A stretch of DNA of 64,000 bases. Source: Changchengzhania lutea (GTDB taxonomy: Bacteria > Bacteroidota > Bacteroidia > Flavobacteriales > Flavobacteriaceae). The stretch is taken from the NCBI RefSeq assembly GCF_006974145.1, contig NZ_CP039456.1:434001-498000 (forward strand), written 5' to 3'. Below the pieces are notes generated by a model. The model had not been told where the DNA came from and did no database searches. It saw only the letters and a list, made by a program, of their open reading frames with translations. Below, piece by piece: positions 53,036-61,932 of this stretch. A program made the position numbers and the translations under genes. The stretch's first letter is position 1. Every line of letters begins with the position of its first letter.

Positions 53036-53785
53036 TTAATTTATTTTAACTTCCTTAAAGTAATCTTTAAGAATATTTGTAGCAGCTTGCAGTTCTTCAT
53101 CGGTATTTTCGCGAGCTTCTTTTAACTGATAATCCGAGCCCAAAGCTTCCCACTTATGGATACCTAATTTATGATAAGGTTGAATTTCAATTTTCTCAAT
53201 AGTTTTATAATCCTTAAAATGCTTACCCATGGCGTGCAATAACCCTGGCTTATTGGTTATTTCTGGAATTAACACATAGCGTAACCACATTTTTTTACCT
53301 GATCCTTCTCTGTGTTTTGCAAAATCGAACGCTATTTGTTTTACGGACTGTCCGGTTATATATTGATAGCCTTCCTCCGTCATGTGTTTAATATCTAACA
53401 TGACCAAATCTGCATAATCATCAATCAAGCTTTTTGAAAAATGATTTAATATTCTGCCATTAGTATCAATATTGGTGTGAATACCTTCTTCTTTCAGCCT
53501 TTTAAAAAATGGAATCAATGCTTTTGATTGCAATAAAGGTTCGCCCCCAGATACGGTAACACCTCCTTTTTTTCCGAAGTAAGACTTCATCTTAATAGCC
53601 ATTTGTACCAAGTCTTCAACAGGGTACTCTTTACCTCCAGAGGTTTCAATAGAGTCTGGATTATGGCAATACAAGCATTTTAATTTGCAGCCTTGCAAGA
53701 ATATAACCATACGAATTCCTGGTCCATCGTGAGTCCCAAAAGATTCAATAGAATGTACTCGTAATATGTTTTCGGCAGTTTTGAT
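53036..53785 (-). CDS. pflA: Pyruvate formate-lyase activating enzyme; non-canonical start
   Basis: The enzyme installs the glycyl radical on PflB. The ATG at 53710 would give only MVIFLQGCKLKCLYCHNPDS, lacking the conserved RVHSIESFGTHDGPGIR block, but this block is encoded in the same frame just upstream (53758-53711). The frame is open back to a TGA at 53788-53786 and contains no ATG, GTG or TTG before the conserved block. The best candidate is ATC at 53785-53783, giving 249 aa beginning (M)KTAENILRV, with CxxxCxxC at residues 33-40. Either ATC is used, or an ATG was lost, or the base is an error. Confidence 0.85.
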   Translation of the reverse strand: MKTAENILRVHSIESFGTHDGPGIRMVIFLQGCKLKCLYCHNPDSIETSGGKEYPVEDLVQMAIKMKSYFGKKGGVTVSGGEPLLQSKALIPFFKRLKEEGIHTNIDTNGRILNHFSKSLIDDYADLVMLDIKHMTEEGYQYITGQSVKQIAFDFAKHREGSGKKMWLRYVLIPEITNKPGLLHAMGKHFKDYKTIEKIEIQPYHKLGIHKWEALGSDYQLKEARENTDEELQAATNILKDYFKEVKIN

Positions 53786-53804
53786 ATGTCAATGTTTTTA
53801 AAAT

Positions 53805-53847
53805 AAGCATCTGAAAAAGAAGTTTCATCTTCATAATTCAGATGCTT
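53805..53847 (-). terminator. Hairpin between pflB and pflA
   Basis: Arms AAGCATCTGAA (53805-53815) and TTCAGATGCTT (53837-53847) form an 11-bp stem with a 21-base loop, followed on the minus strand by ATTTTAAAA. It could partly terminate pflB transcripts or protect their 3' ends. Confidence 0.6.
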
Positions 53848-53865
53848 TCAAAATATTAATATAAA

Positions 53866-56091
53866 CTACATAGATTCGTGGAAAGATCGTGTAATAACTT
53901 CCATTTGCTGTTCTTTGGTTAATCTTACAAAGTTGACAGCATAACCAGATACACGAATGGTTAATTGCGGGTATTCTTCTGGGTGCTCCATAGCATCCAA
54001 CAGCGTTTCCTTATTCAATACATTCACATTTACATGTTGTGCATTTCTTGAAAAATAGCCATCTAAAGTGCTTGCTAAATTTTCTATTTGCTCTTCACTA
54101 GTAGCACCTAATGACTTAGGTACTATAGAAAATGTATTTGAAATACCATCTAGAGAATCTTTATAATCAATTTTAGCTACTGAATTTAATGACGCAATAG
54201 CGCCATGAGAATCACGACCATGCATTGGGTTAGCCCCTGGTGCAAAAGGGATCCCTTTTGCTCTACCATCTGGTGTTGCCCCAGTTTTCTTACCGTAAGA
54301 CACATTAGATGTTATGGTTAATACAGACATGGTTGGTTCTGCATTTTTGTATACTGGTAATTTTTTCAATGCGTTGTTAAAGTCGGCAACCGCATTTGCA
54401 GCTAAAGTATCTACTCTATCATCATCATTACCATAGCAAGGGAATTCACCTTCAATTTTAAAATCAACAGTTAAACCATCTTCATTTCTAATAGGTTTTA
54501 CTTTGGCATATTTTATTGCTGAAAGTGAATCTGCAACAATTGATAAACCTGCAATACCATAAGCTATATTGATTTTCGGATTGGTATCAACTAAAGCCAT
54601 TTGTGCTTTTTCGTAATAGTATTTATCATGCATGTAGTGGATAATGTTCATAGAATCATTATAAACACGTGCCACTTCTTTCATTGCTATTTTGAAGTTT
54701 GCCATGACTTTATCGAAATCTAAATACTCACAATTACAAGGTTCGATACCATGAACCATTTGCACTCCGGTTTCTTCACAACGCCCACCGTTAATGGCCA
54801 ATAATAACGTTTTAGCTAAGTTTGTACGTGCACCGAAGAACTGAATTGATTTTCCTAATTCTTGGTAAGACACACAACATGCAATTCCGTAATCATCAGA
54901 CCCTCTACTCTTTCTCATTAAGGCATCATTTTCAAACTGAATTGAAGACGTATCAATAGCTACTTTTGCACAATAATCTTTAAAGTTTTGTGGCAGATCT
55001 TCAGACCAAAGAATCGTCATATTTGGTTCTGGTGAAGCGCCTAAATTATATAAGGTTTTTAGGAAACGGTATGATGTTTTAGTGACTTTAGTTCTTCCGT
55101 CATCAAACATACCGCCGATAGCTTCGGTTACCCAAGTTGGATCTCCTGCAAATATATCATCATAAGCACCCATTCTTAAGTGGCGTACCATTCTTAATTT
55201 CATTACAAACTGATCGATATATTCTTGGGCTTCTACTTCTGTAATCAAGCCTTCTTGTAAATCGTTCTCAATATAAATATCTAAAAACGTAGACACATTC
55301 CCTAAGGACATTGCTGCACCATCTTGTTCTTTTACAGCTGCCAAATAGGCCATATACGTCCACTGTACAGCTTCTCTTGCCATTTCTGCAGGACGTCCTA
55401 AATCTAAATCATATTTAGCACCCAATACAATCATTTCTTTTAACGATCTGATTTGTTCTGAAACTTCTTCACGCAAACGGATGACAGCCTCTGTCATTTG
55501 GCCTGTAATATTTTCTAGATCTTGTTTTTTAGATTCAATTAAAAAATTGATTCCATAAAGCGCTACGCGACGATAATCTCCAATTATTCTACCTCTAGCG
55601 TAATTGTCTGGTAGGCCAGTTAAAAACCCTAAAGAACGGAATTTTTTAATCTCTGTGGTATACGCATCAAAAACACCATCGTTATGAGATTTCACATATT
55701 TTGAAAATAACTCTGTAATGGCATCGTTAGGTTTAATACCATGTTCTGATAATGCTTTTTGAACTACTTTAAAACCTCCAAAAGGCTTCATGGCCCTTTT
55801 TAAAAGTTCATCTGTTTGTAAGCCAACAATAACTTCGTTAGCTCTATCAATATAGCCAGCATTAAACGCACTAACTGTTGAAATAGTTTCTGTATCTACT
55901 GAGCGTACTCCATTATTTTGTCTTTCTTCTTTAGTAGCTTCTTTACATAAATCCCATAACTTTTGGGTTTTTTGGCTTGGGCCAACTAAAAATTCCTGTG
56001 TGCCGTGGTAGGGCGTTATGTTATTAACAACAAAATCTCTTACGTTGACATTTTCAGTCCAAATTCCGTTTTTAAATTGTTTTACTTCCAT
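53866..56091 (-). CDS. pflB: Pyruvate formate-lyase (formate C-acetyltransferase)
   Basis: A 741-aa glycyl-radical enzyme converting pyruvate and CoA to acetyl-CoA and formate. The paired active-site Cys are C405-C406 in [12 protein letters not shown]. The glycyl-radical loop [12 protein letters not shown] carries Gly at residue 716, near the C-terminus. N-terminal residues [18 protein letters not shown] are typical of PFL rather than diol dehydratases. It is followed by pflA and an OFA transporter. Oxygen destroys the radical form, so the organism is expected to live at least partly without oxygen. Confidence 0.97.
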   Translation of the reverse strand: MEVKQFKNGIWTENVNVRDFVVNNITPYHGTQEFLVGPSQKTQKLWDLCKEATKEERQNNGVRSVDTETISTVSAFNAGYIDRANEVIVGLQTDELLKRAMKPFGGFKVVQKALSEHGIKPNDAITELFSKYVKSHNDGVFDAYTTEIKKFRSLGFLTGLPDNYARGRIIGDYRRVALYGINFLIESKKQDLENITGQMTEAVIRLREEVSEQIRSLKEMIVLGAKYDLDLGRPAEMAREAVQWTYMAYLAAVKEQDGAAMSLGNVSTFLDIYIENDLQEGLITEVEAQEYIDQFVMKLRMVRHLRMGAYDDIFAGDPTWVTEAIGGMFDDGRTKVTKTSYRFLKTLYNLGASPEPNMTILWSEDLPQNFKDYCAKVAIDTSSIQFENDALMRKSRGSDDYGIACCVSYQELGKSIQFFGARTNLAKTLLLAINGGRCEETGVQMVHGIEPCNCEYLDFDKVMANFKIAMKEVARVYNDSMNIIHYMHDKYYYEKAQMALVDTNPKINIAYGIAGLSIVADSLSAIKYAKVKPIRNEDGLTVDFKIEGEFPCYGNDDDRVDTLAANAVADFNNALKKLPVYKNAEPTMSVLTITSNVSYGKKTGATPDGRAKGIPFAPGANPMHGRDSHGAIASLNSVAKIDYKDSLDGISNTFSIVPKSLGATSEEQIENLASTLDGYFSRNAQHVNVNVLNKETLLDAMEHPEEYPQLTIRVSGYAVNFVRLTKEQQMEVITRSFHESM

Positions 56092-56145
56092 TGTTTTATC
56101 AATTAATATTTTGAAAAAAAAATTCTATGTTCACTTTTAAAAGAA

Positions 56146-56188
56146 CAAAGGTAAATTCAGTTTACAGATAGAAATGTGACATTTGTCA
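56146..56188 (-). promoter_or_regulatory. pflB promoter with a Crp/Fnr-like operator
   Basis: On the minus strand TACCTTTG at 56153-56146 matches TAnnTTTG. A palindrome TGACATTTGTCA lies at 56177-56188; extended, it reads TGTGACATTTGTCAGT, like Crp/Fnr-family sites. Its centre lies about 41 bases upstream of the start point expected from the -7 box. This is the class II activator position. No good -33 TTG is present, consistent with an activated promoter. Confidence 0.5.
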
Positions 56189-56546
56189 GTTAAACTATGA
56201 AAGAGGAGGTTTTTGAAGAAGAAGTTTTTACGAAAACGTTTGAAAAACCAAGAGCTTATTGACAACTATTTACGTTTTAAGCCTCATCACTAAACATAAT
56301 GCAAAAAGGATATGGTTTAAATTGAATTTCTACGACACTTTTCGGAATTTAATTGCAATTTTCATAAAAAACATCAAATTTCAATTTTTTTTAGGTTGAA
56401 GATTTGTATCGTATTTCAACGATGATTTGAAAGAATGCATTGCATACAAATATCTAAATTTTGAATAATGAAGAAGGGTTATGGTTTGGTTATAATCGTG
56501 GTGTAATAATACCATTTAGTTCATTATATAATGACGATTATGCAGG

Positions 56547-56580
56547 AAACCCCGAGAAAACTGGTTTTCTCGGGGTTTCA
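56547..56580 (-). terminator. ppdK terminator
   Basis: Two 15-base arms (GAAACCCCGAGAAAA and its complement) enclose loop CTGG, 20 bases after the ppdK stop. It is a GC-rich, very stable stem. Confidence 0.9.
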
Positions 56581-56599
56581 ATAAAACAAATAATCGCTA

Positions 56600-59329
56600 T
56601 TAATTAGTTTGTTTTATAGCTGCTTGTGCAGAAACCAATCGTGCGATAGGCACTCTATACGGTGAGCAACTTACGTAATCCATTCCTGTATTATAGCAGA
56701 ATTCTACAGAACTTGGTTCACCGCCATGTTCGCCACAAATACCAACTTTTAAATTAGGTTTAACACCTCTACCAAGTTCAGTTCCCATTTTGACTAACTG
56801 TCCTACACCTTCCTGATCTAAAACTTCAAACGGATCTACTTTCAAAATACCTTTTTCTATATAGATTGGTAAAAATTTACCGGCATCATCACGAGAATAT
56901 CCAAAAGTCATTTGGGTTAAATCGTTGGTTCCAAAAGAGAAGAAATCGGCCTTTTCCGCAATCAAGTCGGCCATTAAAGCTGCTCTTGGAATTTCGATCA
57001 TTGTACCCACTAAATACGCAATAGTATCCTGTCGTTCTTCAAAAATTCGGCTTGCTGTATTTCGTATTATTTGCTCTTGAGATTCAAACTCTTTAACCGT
57101 TCCGACCAAAGGCACCATAATTTCTGGTTTACAGATAATGCCCCTTTCTTTTAAATTGAGTGCTGCTTCTATAATAGCACGGGATTGCATTTCCGTAATT
57201 TCAGGATAGGTAATTCCCAATCTACAACCTCTATGCCCGAGCATAGGATTGAACTCTTCCAATTCTGCCACTTTATTTTTAACCGCTTGTAACGAGATAT
57301 GCATCTCTTCAGCAAGGTCTTTTTGTGTTGCCAATTGATGCGGCACGAATTCATGTAACGGTGGGTCCAGCAAACGAATAGTAACTGATAGACCTTCCAT
57401 AGCTTCAAAAATACCTTCAAAATCGGCACGTTGCATGGGAAGCAACTCTTCTAAAGCCTGTTTTCTGCCTTTTACCGTATCGGCTAAAATCATTTCGCGC
57501 ATTGCTTTTATTCTATCAACCTCAAAAAACATGTGTTCCGTTCTGGTTAACCCAATGCCCTGTGCTCCAAAATTACGAGCGACTTTAGCATCTTTCGGAC
57601 TATCCGCATTCGTGCGTACTTTCATCACAGCATACTTGTCTGCCAACTCCATAACTTCAGCAAACTCACCACTAAGTTCGGGTTCCATGGTTGCCACTTT
57701 ACCTTCAATAATATTACCTGTTGAACCGTTTAATGACATCCAATCACCTTCATGATATTCATGGTCGCCCACAGTAAGTATCCTTCTTTTATAGTTAATT
57801 TTTAAAGCACCTGCGCCAGAGATACAACATTTCCCCATACCACGGGCAACAACAGCAGCATGTGATGTCATACCACCTCGTGCCGTTAAAATACCTTTGG
57901 CAATGTTCATACCTTCCAAATCTTCAGGAGAGGTTTCAATACGAACCAAAATACTGTTTTTGTATTTATCGGCTTCATCTGCAAAAAATACAATTTTACC
58001 CGTAGCAGCACCAGGAGATGCCGGTAAGCCCTGTGCAATAACATGAGCTCTTTTTAAGGCTGATGGATCAAAAATAGGATGCAATAATTCGTCAAGCTTA
58101 TTAGGTTCTAAAAGAAGTAGTGTTTCTTTTTCATCTATCATATTCTCTTTCAATAAATCCATCGCAATTTTAACCATGGCAGCTCCAGTACGTTTACCAT
58201 TTCGGGTTTGCAGAATCCAAAGTTTTCCATCTTGAATGGTAAATTCCATATCCTGCATATCACGATAATGCTTTTCTAAAGTATCTTGATAAGAATCAAG
58301 TTCTTTAAAAATAGATGGCATTAACTCTTCTAAAGACGGATAATTCTCTGCTCTGTCCATTTCTTCAATTTTGGCCAATTCTGCCCATCGTTCCGAGCCT
58401 AATTTTGTTATTTGCTGTGGTGTTCTTACACCCGCAACCACATCTTCACCTTGTGCATTAATTAAATATTCGCCATTAAATACATTTTCACCTGTACCGG
58501 CATCTCTGGTAAAACATACGCCTGTACCAGAATTATCACCCATATTACCATAAACCATAGCTTGCACGTTTACAGCCGTTCCCCAATCTGCTGGATACCC
58601 ATTCATGTTTCTATAATAAATGGCGCGGTCACCGTTCCAACTATTAAATACAGCTATGATAGCGCCCCAAAGTTGATCCCAAGGATCTGTTGGAAAATCA
58701 TGTCCCGTACGTTTTTTAACAGCATCTTTAAAATCGTAAACTAAATCCTTTAAATCTTGAATACTAAAATCGGTATCTAAATCAATACCTCTTTTTTCTT
58801 TGAGATGTTCCATAATTTCTTCAAAAGGGTCGATATCTTCTTTTGAAGCTGGTTTCATTCCCAAAACGACACCACCGTACATTTGAATAAAACGTCGGTA
58901 AGAATCCCAGGCAAATTGTTCGTTATTGGTCTTTTTTGCTAAACCTAATACAACGTCGTCATTCATTCCTAAATTTAATACGGTATCCATCATACCAGGC
59001 ATAGAAACTCTGGCTCCCGAACGCACTGAAATTAACAAAGGATTTTCCTTATCTCCATATGAAGTCCCCATTAAAGACTCAATATTTGCAATAGCGGCTT
59101 CAACTTCGTCTTTAATCATACCCACTACAGTGTCTTGACCTAATAAATTATATTCTGTACAAACTTCTGTTGTAATTGTAAATCCTGGCGGTACTGGTAT
59201 ACCAATGGCACTCATTTCTGCTAAATTTGCACCTTTACCGCCTAAGAGGTTTTTCATTTTGCTGTTACCATCTGCTGTTTTGTTCCCAAATTTGTAAACT
59301 CTTGTTTTTACGTCTTCTAACATGTCCAT
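56600..59329 (-). CDS. ppdK: Pyruvate, phosphate dikinase
   Basis: The frame opens at 59371, but MDMLEDVKTRVYKFGNKTAD at 59329 is the family N-terminus and is chosen. The ~909-aa enzyme interconverts pyruvate, ATP and Pi with PEP, AMP and PPi. Domain order: ATP-grasp nucleotide domain (KNLLGGKGANLAEMSAIGIP), a swivelling phosphohistidine domain with catalytic His in GGMTSHAAVVARGMGKC, and the PEP/pyruvate barrel with VGICGEHGGEPSS. Placed next to pflB, it suggests joint control of pyruvate/PEP fate. Confidence 0.96.
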   Translation of the reverse strand: MDMLEDVKTRVYKFGNKTADGNSKMKNLLGGKGANLAEMSAIGIPVPPGFTITTEVCTEYNLLGQDTVVGMIKDEVEAAIANIESLMGTSYGDKENPLLISVRSGARVSMPGMMDTVLNLGMNDDVVLGLAKKTNNEQFAWDSYRRFIQMYGGVVLGMKPASKEDIDPFEEIMEHLKEKRGIDLDTDFSIQDLKDLVYDFKDAVKKRTGHDFPTDPWDQLWGAIIAVFNSWNGDRAIYYRNMNGYPADWGTAVNVQAMVYGNMGDNSGTGVCFTRDAGTGENVFNGEYLINAQGEDVVAGVRTPQQITKLGSERWAELAKIEEMDRAENYPSLEELMPSIFKELDSYQDTLEKHYRDMQDMEFTIQDGKLWILQTRNGKRTGAAMVKIAMDLLKENMIDEKETLLLLEPNKLDELLHPIFDPSALKRAHVIAQGLPASPGAATGKIVFFADEADKYKNSILVRIETSPEDLEGMNIAKGILTARGGMTSHAAVVARGMGKCCISGAGALKINYKRRILTVGDHEYHEGDWMSLNGSTGNIIEGKVATMEPELSGEFAEVMELADKYAVMKVRTNADSPKDAKVARNFGAQGIGLTRTEHMFFEVDRIKAMREMILADTVKGRKQALEELLPMQRADFEGIFEAMEGLSVTIRLLDPPLHEFVPHQLATQKDLAEEMHISLQAVKNKVAELEEFNPMLGHRGCRLGITYPEITEMQSRAIIEAALNLKERGIICKPEIMVPLVGTVKEFESQEQIIRNTASRIFEERQDTIAYLVGTMIEIPRAALMADLIAEKADFFSFGTNDLTQMTFGYSRDDAGKFLPIYIEKGILKVDPFEVLDQEGVGQLVKMGTELGRGVKPNLKVGICGEHGGEPSSVEFCYNTGMDYVSCSPYRVPIARLVSAQAAIKQTN

Positions 59330-59546
59330 AATACTAAAATTGTGATAATTAAATCCCAAAGTTATTCCCAATAAAGACTTATTTCAATGATAAAAGTCAT
59401 AAAATAATAAACATCAATTAGCGATACTATTTTAGCATATTCTCATAATAAGCACGCTATATTTAATATTTACATCTTTTTTAAGCATAATTTGATAATC
59501 TTATTTAATTTCATACTTTGCATCTCTAGAAACTTTTTAACAGCAA

Positions 59547-61316
59547 ATGACCGAAGTAACCCGCATTTTCGATTTTCCACATTACCAACTAGAAACCTAT
59601 AATTTAGAAAAATCCTTAACCACTAAATACGATGGTGAATGGCAATCCATTTCAACTAAAGACTATATAAATCAAGCCAACGCCATAAGCAGAGGCCTGT
59701 TGCGATTAGGCATCAAGAAGGACGATAAAGTTGCGGTAATCTCTTCTACAAACAGAACCGAATGGAATATTGTAGACATTGGAGTCCTTCAAACTGGCGC
59801 TCAAAATGTGCCTATTTATCCAACCATTGCTGCGGAAGACTATGAATACATCTTGAATCATGCTGAAGCTGATTATTGTTTCGTTTCAGATATTGAAGTG
59901 TTAAAAAAACTAAATAGTATTAAATCGAATACGAAACTCAAAGGCGTGTATACTTTTGATGGCATTGAAGGAGAAAATCACTGGAAGGAATTGTTAGATT
60001 TAGGTCATGATGAAAGCAATCAAAATGAAGTTGAAGCCAGAAAGGAATCCGTTAAACCTAATGACCTAGCGACCTTAATATACACTTCTGGAACCACAGG
60101 AAAACCTAAAGGCGTCATGTTGTCCCATAAAAACCTAGTATCCAATGTTTTAGATAGTGAACAACGTGTCCCTTTTCGCTATGGCGAATCTAAAGCATTG
60201 AGTTTCCTTCCAATTTGCCATGTCTTTGAACGCATGATTTTATATTTATATCAGTACTGCGGCGTCGAAATATATTTCGCAGAATCTATTGAGAAAATGA
60301 GTGATAATCTCAAGGAAATTAAGCCCAATGTGATGACTGCTGTTCCTAGATTATACGAAAAGGTTTATGATAAAATAATAGCAAAAGGGAGTGACTTAAC
60401 CGGTGTAAAAAAGGCACTGTTCTTTTGGGCGGTCAATCTGGGCTTAAAATTTGAACCCTATGGACAAAATGGCTGGTGGTATGAAACACAACTTAAATTA
60501 GCTCGAAAATTAATATTTAGTAAATGGCAAGAAGGTCTTGGTGGCAATTTGGAGCTTATGGTTTCAGGAAGCGCCGCATTACAACAACGCCTTACTCGTG
60601 TTTTTGCAGCTGCTGGATTACCCATCATGGAAGGTTATGGTCTCACCGAAACATCGCCTGTAATATCAGTTAATGATCTTAGAAATGGTGGATTCAGAAT
60701 TGGTACTGTTGGAAAAATTATCAATCATGTTGAAGTTAAAATTGCAAATGATGGTGAAATTTTAGCTAAAGGTCCAAATATCATGTTAGGCTATTATAAG
60801 GATCCAGAAAAAACAGCCGAAGTCATGACTGGCGATTATTTTCATACCGGTGATATTGGCGAAATTGACGCCGATGGTTTTCTTAAGATTACCGATCGTA
60901 AAAAAGAAATGTTTAAAACTTCTGGCGGAAAGTACGTAGCACCAGCACTTTTAGAAAATGAATTTAAACAATCACGCTTTATTGAGCAAATCATGGTTAT
61001 AGGTGAAGGTGAAAAAATGCCAGCTGCGCTCATACAAATTAATAATGAATTTGTAGAGGAATGGGCGAAACGCCATGATTTGAGTTTTCAAAATAAAGAC
61101 GATTTGATTTCTAATGAGCAGTTGCATGAACGCATTCAGGAAGAAATTGATTCCGCCAATGAGAAATTTGGAAAATGGGAGCAAATTAAAAAGTTTGAAA
61201 TTACCCCAGATAATTGGACTATTGAGGACGGGCATTTAACCCCTACCCTGAAAATGCGCCGCAAGATTATCAAAGAAAAGTACGCTACACTTATAGAAAA
61301 AATATACAGACCTTAA
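59547..61316 (+). CDS. Long-chain acyl-CoA synthetase
   Basis: A 589-aa member of the AMP-forming family, which activates fatty acids with ATP and CoA. Motifs: LIYTSGTTGKPKGVMLSHKN (P-loop), the fatty-acid gate region, YGLTETSPVISVNDLRNGG, TGDIGEIDADGFLKITDRKK and the catalytic Lys region TPTLKMRRKIIKEKY. It is probably part of the beta-oxidation set that continues with the MarR regulator and the dehydrogenase/hydratase. Confidence 0.93.
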   Translation: MTEVTRIFDFPHYQLETYNLEKSLTTKYDGEWQSISTKDYINQANAISRGLLRLGIKKDDKVAVISSTNRTEWNIVDIGVLQTGAQNVPIYPTIAAEDYEYILNHAEADYCFVSDIEVLKKLNSIKSNTKLKGVYTFDGIEGENHWKELLDLGHDESNQNEVEARKESVKPNDLATLIYTSGTTGKPKGVMLSHKNLVSNVLDSEQRVPFRYGESKALSFLPICHVFERMILYLYQYCGVEIYFAESIEKMSDNLKEIKPNVMTAVPRLYEKVYDKIIAKGSDLTGVKKALFFWAVNLGLKFEPYGQNGWWYETQLKLARKLIFSKWQEGLGGNLELMVSGSAALQQRLTRVFAAAGLPIMEGYGLTETSPVISVNDLRNGGFRIGTVGKIINHVEVKIANDGEILAKGPNIMLGYYKDPEKTAEVMTGDYFHTGDIGEIDADGFLKITDRKKEMFKTSGGKYVAPALLENEFKQSRFIEQIMVIGEGEKMPAALIQINNEFVEEWAKRHDLSFQNKDDLISNEQLHERIQEEIDSANEKFGKWEQIKKFEITPDNWTIEDGHLTPTLKMRRKIIKEKYATLIEKIYRP

Positions 61317-61394
61317 ATATTGAGGTTAGTATCAAATTCATTTCTAATAAGTTATATTGATTATAAGATAAAAATAACTTCCAAAATTTATTAT

Positions 61395-61416
61395 TTTATT
61401 ATGCGTGCATAATAAA
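61395..61416. promoter_or_regulatory. 22-bp palindromic operator of the MarR operon
   Basis: The palindrome has 10-base arms (TTTATTATGC and GCATAATAAA) and centre GT. It lies just upstream of TATATTTG (61424-61431), a perfect TAnnTTTG box, and 33 bases before the MarR start, so a repressor bound here would block RNA polymerase. Confidence 0.8.
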
Positions 61417-61423
61417 TTTTTCC

Positions 61424-61431
61424 TATATTTG
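61424..61431 (+). promoter_or_regulatory. -7 element of the MarR operon
   Basis: TATATTTG matches TAnnTTTG and is 17 bases before the ATG. The leader would be short, about 13 bases. Confidence 0.7.
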
Positions 61432-61448
61432 GTCACCAACCCATTTAT

Positions 61449-61910
61449 ATGAAAGATAAAACCATAGAGTATATTTTAAGAACAACTTGGCTAGCGGTAC
61501 AGAAAATGTACAACGAGGAAGCTGCGAAGTTTGAAAGTACCATGGCAACGGGATTTACACTGTTAAGTATAGATCCTGAAAAAGGCACGCCTTCAACAGC
61601 ATTAGGACCCAAAATGGGCATGGAAGCCACCAGCCTTTCAAGAATCTTAAAAACTATGGAGGAAAAGGGTTTAATTGAGAGACATCCCAATCCAGATGAC
61701 GGACGTGGTGTCATTATTAGCTTAACCGATTTTGGTATTGAAAAAAGAGCATATTCCAAGGAAAAAGTACTGACATTTAATGAGGCTGTAAAGAATCATA
61801 TTTCGGAAGAAAAACTGAAGCATTTTTATGAAGTCTCAGAAACCATCAATGAATTAATAGCTAACAAAAAGATTTTCAATCAAAAAGAAATATCGAGTTC
61901 GAAGATTTAA
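61449..61910 (+). CDS. MarR family transcriptional regulator
   Basis: A 153-aa winged-helix protein. The core reads ATGFTLLSIDPEKGTPSTAL, then LGPKMGMEATSLSRILKTME as the recognition helix, and LIERHPNPDDGRGVIISLTD as the wing. It binds most likely to the palindrome at 61395-61416 and represses its own operon, which includes the dehydrogenase/hydratase gene 22 bases downstream. An acyl-CoA effector is plausible from this context. Confidence 0.9.
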   Translation: MKDKTIEYILRTTWLAVQKMYNEEAAKFESTMATGFTLLSIDPEKGTPSTALGPKMGMEATSLSRILKTMEEKGLIERHPNPDDGRGVIISLTDFGIEKRAYSKEKVLTFNEAVKNHISEEKLKHFYEVSETINELIANKKIFNQKEISSSKI

Positions 61911-61932
61911 AATAGAATAGTAGTTTAAAAAT

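Larger units (their letters stand above)
56092..56599. other. pflB upstream region and ppdK downstream region
   Basis: This 508-base gap holds the pflB promoter and operator (56146-56188), AT-rich sequence without a recognisable gene from about 56200 to 56540, and the ppdK terminator at 56547-56580. Confidence 0.6.

Noticed and set aside
53036-53710. pflA starting at ATG 53710
   Set aside because: This would remove the conserved RVHSIESFGTHDGPGIR block, which is encoded in frame upstream.
57435-57755. Plus-strand frame inside ppdK
   Set aside because: Antisense to a conserved coding region; typical shadow of a long gene.
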